This document shows, one piece after another, positions 37,567-47,971 of a stretch of DNA of 64,000 bases (positions are counted from its first letter, which is position 1; every line of letters starts with the position of its first letter). The stretch lies in assembly GCA_002914845.1 (NCBI GenBank), contig JXTC01000739.1:31542-95541 (forward strand), written 5' to 3'. The position numbers and the translations under genes are program-made. Under the pieces are notes generated by a model. It was not told the origin of the DNA and did no database searches. It saw nothing but the letters and a program-made list of their open reading frames with translations. This stretch comes from Trema orientale (Eukaryota > Streptophyta > Magnoliopsida > Rosales > Cannabaceae).

Positions 37567-40500
37567 TCAATAAAAATGAACCTGACCTGGATCTTTGGAG
37601 GCTTCATCTTGGGTTGTCGAGGACTCGGAATTCAGAGTGTATGTTGAAGTTGCATGGTTTTCCTGTGGAACAAGAAATGTTCAAACTACTGTTCTAGGAT
37701 TCAACCTAAATTCACATACAAACTATCATTGCAGGCTATTCTTAGTAATTTCTAAATGCAACAATACTTCTCAAACTAAATTACCACATTCATCATATTA
37801 ATCTGGAGAAAGTGCATTCAAGTGACCAAGGTGAAATGAAAATGCTTGATCTCAAACATTCACATCATCTGCGGAGATACATGGAGTATTAACTGCTGAG
37901 TGAGACTTTGAGGAAGCTGACTGTGAGAGAAAACAGTCGAATTCTCAATATAGCATTAAAATTAAGCAAGTTCTTTTTTTTGTCTTTCGAAATATAATCA
38001 CCAATTCATGAGTCTCTTGGTGCCACACGACACAATATTCCACTTGCCTCTGACACGCATGAGTCCACATTATTGTTGTCCAGTATGTCAATGCCAACTG
38101 ACTTTTGAGATAGAGGTGAATCTGCGCAAGGGTTACATCTCCGTTATCATTACTGTGGTATCAGCAGTCATTATTTTCCCCACGTAAAGATTTCTATTGA
38201 AGAATTAATGTGCCGTTTATTTCAAAAAGTCAACGAGTAGATATGCAGTTGTCTAATCTTTTATAGCCAAACTCAACAATACTGAAGCCGGTAGACCTGA
38301 CCTGTACATGCTGCAGCTCCTATCCCGAAAGCCTCCTTTGAACATTTTCCTGTACTGTTTTGATTCACATCTTTAATCCTGGAATTATTAAGTACATATT
38401 ATTAACAGTAAGTTCTAGGTACTAGTAGAAATTTCAATCTCCCATCGAAAATTTTCATGATCAGTACGAAAATTTAGTATGGCATTGCAGTTCATCAAAT
38501 TCTCATCCCAAAGAAAGTAGAGCAAACAAAATGGGTTCATGCTCATTAGGACTTTTACCAAAATGTGTTCGTAGTCATTAGGACTTCAACCAGAACGTGA
38601 ACTCGTGTTTATTAGGACTTCAACCAGAATGTGAATCTCATGTTTATCAGGACTTCAACCAAAATGTGAACTCGTGTTCATTAAGCAGAGAGTTTAAGAC
38701 GTGACTTGTAGATTGAAATATTATATCTAGCTACCTTACAAAGGAACTATTCAGCAGCACCTATCCAAGGTATTTTGTTTTCACTTTTCAAATTTAGTTA
38801 CATTAGATTACACAATATACCAAAATACAAATTAAGAATCAGGAAAGTATATTACGATATAATGAGTAAATTAATCCTACCTATTATCCTTCGTCAAAGT
38901 CATGTTGCTTCCTTCTTGGTATTCAAGTATTGAGGAGAATCTCCTTTTATCCTGGCATTGAATTAAAAGATATAAGTATGCACCTTATGAGACCATCAAG
39001 AAATTATTGAGAAAATAGTACCTTAAGGAAAACCAAACATCACATAAAGCATATATAAACTATATTGAACAATCATGGATGTAGGAGAATTTTCATATTG
39101 AAACAAATTTTGTTATCCATGGAATGGCAGAAGTGGTAGCCTGGAACCTAAAAATGAATTCTGTGAAGCCCTGTGAACAATACAAAATGTGAATATCACT
39201 GGGAGTACTAATCTTATCATTAAATCCACCTAATAGGTTCTTTTGATTCGTTATCCCAATTACTTGAAATAAGTACGACGTGGATAAGTTTCTTGTGAAT
39301 AAAAATCTAAGATATATGTGAGTTTACAGACTTATGACGCTGGAAGTAAAAACACAATCTTTGCTTACCCCTTCGTTCATATCAATGAGACTGTCCTGAA
39401 TCTTCTTCATGATACTTCCCAAACTCCGAAGTTGAGAGTGCAGAGCCTGAAACCAATACTTCAAGTGAAATTTTGAAAATAATTGACACAAAGCAGAAAT
39501 GAGTGACTAAAAGTCAGTTATCCAAATAATTGACACAAAGCAGAAATGAGTGATCAACAATCAGTTATCCAAACCTCTTTCTCTAAAATGAGATTCTGTA
39601 TGACCATATCTTTCGATGATAGAGTTTTCTGAAGGTGAGGATTGTTAAGAAAAGAATCCCCAACAAAACATATGTTCCTTGGAGAATATCATAAAATAAG
39701 AATATATTCAGCTGATACTGCGAGTCATATAAGAATGAATTAAATCTACAAGGCTTCGGTACTGGCATGGATATCTCATCTATCCGATTTTGACAGGCCG
39801 CACTAATTTTTGCTGCCTCAAGCTGTGCTTCAAGCTCTGAGATTACTCGATTCTTTCTATGTATCTCATCTTCATCATATTTCAATTTTTCTTCCAGGTC
39901 ACGGATCTTTTCTGCATAAATTAGTTCAATATCAAAAGAGAAATTTGGCAGCTACATATGAAATTAGTCTTCAAACGAATAAAAACAAAACATTACTACT
40001 ATCAGAATACAGCTAGTTCAACATTTAGTTTATGCAGCATCAAAACAACTAAAATTTTAGCATTCTGAATGGCACAGTTGTAAATTTAATAACACAAACA
40101 ATCAAAATAAATGTCCAGCAAATCCCAACTTACGTCAATGAACAATTACCATGCAGATACAGATATTAAATGAAGTACAACTTGTACCACCAAAATCTAG
40201 AAACCATTCCATTAGCATAAACTGAACTAATAAATTCACGTGATCGAGGAATTTTATTACCAACAAATACTTTCTCGAATTCAGAGACTTTTTCCAATTT
40301 ACTCCTCAAGTCAGCCACTGTAAACAGCAAAGTTAAAAGGAGATCTTATCAGTAACTTCAATTAACTTGTTATCACTTATTGAAAATCACAATAAGCAAA
40401 CAACTAGAACAAGAGTTTGGAAAGCTACTTGCCTACAACTTCTTTTTCACTCATAACGCATTGCACGTTATCGACAACTTGCTTGACAGATAATGCCCCT

Positions 40501-41663
40501 TTCTCTATCGAATCAAATAACAGTAAATGGGACTTCACTTTTTCCGATAGGACACTAAGCTTCCGATCCCTGATTTGGATTGACCTTTTCATATCACAAG
40601 TGGATTCCTGTATATGAATATGATGTGTCGAAGAGATAAGCATTTTACATACGACAACTCAACAAAATCTTCATGAGGGCATTTATGAAAAATCACACTA
40701 CATAGCATTTATGCATTTCATATTAGTCTTTGCAGTTGCAAGTCAGATAGGACACTAAGCTTTATATCCCTCATTTGGATTAGCCGTTACATATCACAAG
40801 TAGATTTCTGTACATGAATATGACATGTCAAAGAGATAAGTATCTTCCATATGACACAACACCACGACATCTTCATGAGGGCATTGATGAAAACAAAAAC
40901 TAGATGGGATTTATAAATTACACATTAGTCTTAGCAATTCATGAACAGAAAGCTATATTCCACCATCCTTTTTTCTCTCTTTCCAATCTAATCACAACCT
41001 AAGCTACATTATCTCTCTTTATCTAGCTTAATTCATCTTTACAAACCTCGTACGCATTCACGAAACATTCCTTTGACTGTATTAGGCTTTGTATAGTTTC
41101 CTTCAACTCTTTTTGCTTGTTTTCAAGCAAACCATTGTCATTCTGAAGATAATTCACCTGCCAAAAAATTAAAAAAAAAAACCCTTAAATTTTGAAAAAT
41201 ACATTGTGTGATCACTAATAGGCCTTCTCAAGTATTTTTCACACACCTTTCTTTCAAGTTTTTGACGAAGTTCATTAGAGGACGATAACTCGACCTGTAA
41301 TTCCTGTAACTTCCTAGCGTATTCTTCATCGGTTTGCTTTTGTTTCTGTATCCAAACACCACCGATAGTTCATCAATCAACGAAAACCAAAATTTTGATG
41401 ATTATTGAAATATATATATATATATGTGGTAAAGCGATTTATGGAAAACCTGAATTCGATGATGAAGTTGCTCCGTGGCCAAGCGTTCTCGTTCCTGAAA
41501 ATTTTCACAGAAGATCTATGAGTGTGAGAGAGAGAGAATGGGGATGGTCATGGGGGGAAGGAAAGCTTACTCTGAGTTCTCGAATTTCAGAGATGAGAGT
41601 TCGAAGCTGGAGTTTGAATTTGGACAGTCGAAGCAACTCCATTTTTTCACCAAAATGCTCCAT
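37567..41663 (-). CDS. Coiled-coil protein of unknown function, with an apparent frameshift
   Basis: I do not recognise the family. Fourteen exons fit: 41571-41663, 41450-41494, 41247-41345, 41047-41157, 40433-40607, 40261-40317, 39763-39911, 39575-39628, 39369-39445, 38881-38951, 38302-38378, 38048-38121, 37864-37920 and 37567-37662. The start is MEHFGEKMELLRLSKFKLQL. Residues 8 to about 285 are almost continuous heptad-rich coiled coil (for example EEYARKLQELQVELSSSNEL and KLEKVSEFEKVF). The carboxy-terminal third is polar and serine-rich (SASSKSHSAV, LNSESSTTQDEASKD) and looks disordered. Exon 9 needs one extra base near 39420 to stay in frame, giving 411 aa; as written, the protein stops at about 273 aa. 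Introns 5 and 12 use GC donors (GTAG|GCAAGT and AGAG|GCAAGT). A structural, cytoskeletal or chromosome-related role is possible but not shown. The last two exons are the least certain. Confidence 0.72.
38541..38684. repeat. Tandem repeat of about 34 bp, four copies, in an intron
   Basis: Units of 32-35 bp with the core CATTAGGACTTCAACCA and AATGTGAACTCGTGTT repeat about four times. They lie within intron 10 of the coiled-coil gene. The copies differ by a few bases. Confidence 0.85.
39478..39573. repeat. 47-bp tandem duplication in an intron
   Basis: AATTGACACAAAGCAGAAAT starts at 39481 and again at 39528, and the copies run on through GAGTGA to CAGTTATCCAAA. The duplication ends just before exon 8 of the coiled-coil gene and lies in the intron between exons 8 and 9. 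Confidence 0.88.
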
Positions 41664-43000
41664 AGCTCGTAAAATTACAGCCAAGTGCTACTGATTTTGA
41701 ATCCTCATTCTCCGTCTCTCAAATTTCTCCCAAAATTTTTGGGGCCATATCGAAATATGACCAAATTTTTGGCCCAATTTAAGTAAATATTTTTTTGTCA
41801 AGTGTTATAGTAAAATGTTCGGTATATATCCTTAGTACTTGTATACCATGTATAAAAAAATATATACCTAGTACATTTCAGCATAATAACTAAAATCGGT
41901 AGATATGTTTATCTACTAAATATAAAAATATATATAACTGGACATTTAGCTATAAATTTTAAAAAATGGACATCAATTTAATTAAATTTAAAATATTAGT
42001 TATACACTTAAATTTCTCAAATTTTTTGAGGCATTTACGATCTCGCATTAGCGTTCCCACCAATTTTTCTTCTTTTAAAGAAAAAAAGGAAAAATGATCG
42101 GCCAGGCCCCTTTAAGAATTTTCAGTTTTAGTGCAACCCAAATACCCAATTCGATAACTTCTGACTCTAGGCACGTTTATTAAGGAAATTGAAATAAATA
42201 GTAGTAATTTTGACTAAAATGACTTTTTTTAAAAATGATTTGACAAATGACTTTTTTAATAGTGTTTTAGTGTTTTGTGACCTTGTGTGACAGAGGATCA
42301 CATAATTTGTGACTATTAATTATTCTTAAAAAAGTCATAATTTTATAGTCAAAAATTATATGATCTCTCGTCATACAATTTGTGACTGTATTAAAAATGT
42401 TGATTTAAAAAAGATTACTAAAAAAAGTAATTTTTCTTCCAAATTAGTACTATCTAGGTCAATTTCTCTCTTTACTAATGTTCGTAATGGAATGAAAAAG
42501 GAAAAATATTTCTTTTTCATTATAANTTTCTTTTTTACTTATTTCTTTTACTAAATTAGTACACCCTAATAATTCTGAATAAAATTATTCTAAAACAAAT
42601 TTAGTTAAATTATGTGTCATTTTATTAGTTGATTGATACATAACATTAACTAAAACTAGAGGTGGCAATATAGATCATAACACGACAATACTACTCGAAA
42701 TTCGCACGTTTAATTGAACCTTTTTGACACAAAATTAACTCAAAATGACATGATTAAATAATTAAACTAACAATTATATTGTTTATTTATGTTTTGACTT
42801 ATCGATTTGCATAATGTTTTTATTAAATATGTGACACATAGGTCTGTTATTGACATGATTTAATTAGGTCAAACATGATAATATACATATTGTTATTCCT
42901 AACTAAAATACTCGGAGAAAGAAAAATAATAAACTAAATGCAGATAACAATAGTGTGCTATGAATGACAAAAGTCATTAATAAGAGTACATTATTATTAA
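41664..43000. repeat. Intergenic DNA containing a dispersed repeat also at the right edge
   Basis: From about 41742 to 41915 the sequence matches about 63819-64000 at the end of the window (shared AAAATGTTCGGTATATAT, TATACCTAGTACATTTCAG or TATACCCAGTGCATTTCAG, GGTAGATATGT). Part of 42660-42900 looks like a decayed relative of the hAT MITE at 1020 (GGTGGCAATAT, AACACGACA, CTCGAAATT). The assembly has an N at 42526. No exon recognised. Confidence 0.6.
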
Positions 43001-43184
43001 GAATAATGCTATAAGGCACCAGTGGTGCCCAGCACCACAGTGATGTGTCAGTTTGTCACTGGCTAATCATAATTATAATTTAAGTGGGGTCCATGTGTGA
43101 CCTAGTTTGTTAATTAAATCATCCAGTGACAAACAGACATGTCACTGTAGTGCTGGGCACCACTGGTGCCCCATAGCATTGCTC
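43001..43184. mobile_element. Mutator-like MITE, copy 4, the most intact
   Basis: This 184-bp element has inverted repeats of about 62 bp. The left begins GAATAATGCTATAAGGCACC and the reverse complement of the right end begins GAGCAATGCTATGGGGCACC; both continue AGTGGTGCCCAGCAC and CACTGG with few mismatches. The direct flanks are the exact 9-mer TATTATTAA (42992-43000 and 43185-43193). Long inverted repeats with a 9-bp duplication mark a Mutator-like MITE. High arm identity and a perfect duplication suggest it is the youngest copy in the window. Confidence 0.9.
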
Positions 43185-43924
43185 TATTATTAATGCATTC
43201 AACTCCCAAAATTAAAAACTCTAGCCAATAACCTTAGCCGATGAGGGAGATAATTCCACGAATTAAGCATTCGCAATCTTGGAAAAGAAAATACTTACTA
43301 ACTTCTTTGAGGGCAACCATGACTTCAACTTGTGCAGCTCCAACGATAGCACCAAATCCTCCAATGCCCACAGTGCGGTTTTTTTTTTTTTTTTTAATAA
43401 ATAAGATGAGAATGCTAAATGGCTAACGTCAAGGGAACACTAGAGTAATTCCAAATAGTTTTTGCTAATTTGCCATTAGTGTCATTTAATATATAACGTG
43501 TTATACTATTTATCTAACACATCGACTGGTAAAAAAAAAAAAGTTGAAATATTGGACTTTATGTAAAATTTTGGAATGGTCCTATCGAAATAAACCAACT
43601 GAAAAAAAAAATAGTAAGACCATCTTGAATGCAAAAAGGTGTGGTAATAATGTCTGATTTTAAATTTCGTATATTACATTATCAATATGCTAAATTTAGC
43701 CATACTTTTTGGGTTATGCTGTAAATGAACATGTCACATGTCAAATATTAATATAAGATAGTGGAAAAGAGAGTAAAAAAGAAAGTAACTCCTCTAATTT
43801 TGTAATCAAATATTATTTTCATTTATAAAAGGTCTTCTCACTCTATTAACTACTATTATCATATCATATTATTCCATATAAACCTTTTTCACTGGAGATG
43901 CTTAAGAAATGCTTTAAAAGTTTC

Positions 43925-44035
43925 CCTTCTTAGCCCCACACTTGAACCCGTGGCCGCGACTTTTTAGTACTCGAACTCATGACATAATCTTCTATTAACC
44001 AATCGGTTATCACTAGGCCACCCACTCGACAGTAA
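43925..44035 (-). mobile_element. Possible tRNA-related SINE fragment
   Basis: Read on the minus strand there is GGGTGGCCTAGTGATAACCG (like a pol III A box, TGGCNNAGTGG) followed about 40 bases later by ATGAGTTCGAGTACT (like a B box, GGTTCGANNCC). The spacing fits a tRNA-derived head. No tail or target duplication could be fixed, so this is tentative. Confidence 0.4.
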
Positions 44036-46769
44036 TTGTAATTCTAACTTGTCGTTGAAATTGTTTTTCTTATTAAACCCATTTCTCCGTGAAAAATGTA
44101 GTTTTGCAAACTGTAAATAATCTTAGTGGTCAAATCGTAAGCTATAGTCATCATCTTATTTAGCAAAAATATTATCAAAAAAGTTATTTTCATTCCCTTT
44201 GGGCTTTGACTGATTAAAAAGACATGTAAACTAATCAATTATAAAAGGAAAGGATAGCAACACAAACGTACCATGATTTTTGACAATTGTAATTTTTGAT
44301 TTCTGCAAAATAATACATGGACATTTTAATTCTCTAAAAGAATATTATGTAGAAAAATAGTTTGGAGATGAATGAAAATAAAACAAAAATTAAACTATCA
44401 ATTCATGATTTAACTAATCATGAAGAAAGATTCACCAAAATTTATGTTAGAAAAATATTGTAAATAATAATAAATCTAGAAATAAAAATGTAATAAAACA
44501 ACAATATTATATCAAATAATATGACTATATATATCACGAATATTGAAGCAATATTAAATAAAAGAGAAGTCACAAATTATTTGACAACATGTATAACAAA
44601 GAAAATTGCAGACTAAGTTTCAAGAAAATCAAACCGAATCTTGTGTTTCACATAATGTCCTTAAAATAGTTATACCTCCTTATTGGGGTGTTTAGAGAAA
44701 TACTAACGGCGTCTATTTTCCAGGATAAAACGGCTCACGAGCAGCAAGATTACACCACGTTACTACTTTCAACGAACTGAAATGCGCTTAAACACTATCA
44801 CTATAAATACAAGAGACTCTACCAGAGAACTTGACTGGAAACTAAAAACTTCATAACTCTAACCAAAATCTAACTGCCACAAGGAGAATATAAAAAAGAA
44901 AGAAGAAGCATAGAATGCTTTGGTGTGTGGAAATAAGAGGACGAGCCCTCTCCAAGAGGAATTCTGCCATAAAACCTATCCATAAAGCCAAAAATATTTT
45001 GGTAGTTTTTCCAAATAAATGCCAAATATTTTTACTGTTATAAAATGTTTATGAAATGGTTGTTATATGTTACTAACTGATACCCATTCATTTCTAGATG
45101 CACGAGCACATGCTATTCGGTTCGTGATTTACACCCCATGTGCGTCAGAGAGAGTCTCTCAGCTTACCAAGTTATCAACTAAAGGTTAAGCAACTCTATA
45201 TAAACACTTCTTGGTTTGTGATCTTTTTCCATGTAGGAGTTCAGCAAATCCCATTCATTTTTTCTTCTCATTTAGCTCACTTTAAGTGATAATTTCTCAT
45301 TCACTCCATTACTATTTGGAGCAAGTAAATACTTGATTTTGATGTACTTGAGGAGATTATATCCTAAATGTTTGACATATAAATAAATGAGAAAGAAAAA
45401 CACTTTCCTTACTTCATTCCCTCTCACTACTACAGAAAGGACATTTAATGGCGGTAATAATAGTCAATTACGAATTAGTAAAACCAAAATATCAAACTAT
45501 AGAAAGAATGCAGTGATAATAGTTTTTGAGCGGCAATGGTGTAATTTATTCATGCTAAGGTTGTACTATAATTTATGTTAAGCTACATGATTCTATAACC
45601 ATGACAATTTTTTTCCCCGCTTAGAATAACTAAGATGCAAGTTAGATAAATATGATTTTTCCTCTTCTTCAATAGCACGTACCATTGATCAAATGAAGCA
45701 TGTATAAAAAGTCTTAGATATATGAAATTTATCAAACCCGCGACTTTCAACATGAAAAATTATATCCACTAACATTGGAAATATTCATGCTTGTGTGTTG
45801 CGTTAGGGCTGTCCAACAATATTCATCACGATTACGGTGTATTACACACGGATCAAACTGTAAATTTCAATCTTAATTGTAAAGACGCGTCTATACATAA
45901 AGAGGGTTCATTAGAGAAGATTACTTCAAGTTTGAGAAGCCTCTCATGCCTTTGACCCTTTCTCATAAGTTGAAAACTTTGAAAATTTAATAGGAAAAGA
46001 ATTTTTAATTGGAGTTCAAAACTGGTGTCCAGCAGGTGACAAGTAATAATAATTGATCAATTATATATATATATATATGTTATATATTTATACTGGAAAA
46101 CATGTTTCAGAAACTGTTCAAAGGCCTTGTCACTTGTGTTCCCCATCTGTTTGTACTATGAGGCTGTCTCGCAGAGCTCTATCTGCCTTACAGCTTTCAC
46201 TCAACGAGTACGTGCACCATGAGTATGATTGAAGAATTTGCTCAACTTAAAAAACTCACAAGATATTATCATGAAGGAAAAAAAATCCCAATCCTATCAA
46301 AATTATTAGTTCTTGAGGGTCCATTTACAGCAATGTGGCCCAGAAAGTCAAGAAACTTGGGCAATTTTTTTTTTCTTTTCATTTTTATTAAGCTAAAATT
46401 GCTGTCATGTATGTGATATTGTCTGGTTTTTAGTTTCACACAGCTGATAGCCAGACTCTGTTATTACCAACTCCATATGGAATATCAGAAAGTACAAGGG
46501 GTCTCATTCAACTCTTTCTGGAGAAACAAAGTCCATTAGTTCGGTACTACATCAAAGTGCTTCCCAACTTCTCAATTATTATCTTTTTTTTTTTTTTTTT
46601 TCAATGAAGAATACTAGTTGCTGATTTTAGAAGCTAAAATGCAAATATTTGTTTGTTTATTAAATGTTTTCAAATGGGGATTGTACAAAAATACTCCATC
46701 TTTAATGATAAGAGGTAGTAGATATCCTTTTGATTTTATAAACAAAATTCCTTTTCGAGTGGTAATGAT

Positions 46770-47160
46770 TAGAGTTTATCATTATACTCTTAGTAAATTC
46801 TTTATTTATCACTATTATAAAGTGGTAGATTATTTATTTACCATGACCATAAAAAAATTTACCACAGACATATAATATTATTTATCATTATACACTTGGT
46901 ATATTATTTTTTTACCACCGTTATAAAAAGGTACATTATTTATTTCTCATAACCAAAAAAAATTTAGCACTATTATATATATAATTACATATTTACCATT
47001 ATACACTTCGTAAATTACATATTTATTACAACTATAAATTGATAAATTATTTATTTACTCTATTATAAATTGGTAAATCACTTATTTATAATATATCATT
47101 TATTTATCACTATTATAAACTCGTATATTATTTATTTATAACTACAATAATCAAGTAAAT
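46770..47160. repeat. Degenerate AT-rich tandem repeat region
   Basis: Words such as TTATTTATCACTATTATAAA, TTATTTATTTACCA and GGTAAATTA or GGTAGATTATTTATTT recur eight or so times with a loose spacing of 40-60 bp. The copies have diverged strongly, and boundaries are approximate. Confidence 0.6.
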
Positions 47161-47422
47161 GAATACTATACTACTAATTTTACCATTTTTTTAAAGGTTA
47201 ATTCCTTTTCAATATATGTTTTTCAAAGCCATTTTCATTCAATTTAATTAACAATAAACTAAAAGTCAACTAAATACTAATTGTTAACGATCAAATTTAT
47301 ATTTTAAATGTTTTTTTTTCAACAAAATAAAATATCGATTAGATGATGTTGGGGCCACTATGAATAAATATATCAATGTGAAAATATATATTGCAAATGA
47401 GTGAAATGAAAATTGGTGTCAA

Positions 47423-47971
47423 CCATAGTTAGTAAAATACGGGACGAGAATTGAATGGCCAATAATACGGACAGGTATAATCCGGACTTTTTTATCAAAA
47501 AATACTTTAAAAAATCGGAATAAAAATGTGTATGTTAAAAATTCATAAATTTATTTACACGTCTATAATACTTCTAATTTTGAAAAATATGTTTATAAAA
47601 TACACTAATAAAAAATTTAATTGTCTATAAAATATGATTTTTCACATAATTTAATGTGATTAGTTGGAGAAAAATATAAATTTATTGATAATTGATTAAG
47701 TGTTTAATTATTCAAAACAAAATCAATATTACATAAAAAATAATAACAGAAAATCGATTGGGACAAAGAATAATTGAATTTGAATGAAAAATAAAATTAG
47801 TGAGGATTATTTTTTACCCTTGAAAAATACGTGCATATATAATACGTTTTCATTGAAAAGCACGAGTATTTTTAAGTAAGTTTGGCAAAAGTACGTAATT
47901 CAGCTATATAATTAAAAAATATGTACGTACGTATATAATACGAGTATTATACATAAAATTGCTAACTATGG
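47423..47971. mobile_element. Terminal-inverted-repeat element, 549 bp
   Basis: The ends are CCATAGTTAG and CTAACTATGG, perfect 10-bp inverted repeats, with further loose pairing inward (AAAATACG and CGTATATAATACGAG). The interior carries repeated TACG-containing words, as subterminal repeats do. No clear target duplication is visible, so the superfamily stays open. There is no coding capacity. Confidence 0.62.

Larger units (their letters stand above)
43194..47422. other. Intergenic AT-rich DNA without a recognised gene
   Basis: No exon recognised in about 4 kb. A short segment at 43925-44035 looks like a tRNA-related SINE fragment on the minus strand and is listed separately, as is a degenerate AT-rich tandem region at 46770-47160. 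Frames such as 46219-46416 and 46618-46875 have no family motif. Confidence 0.45.
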
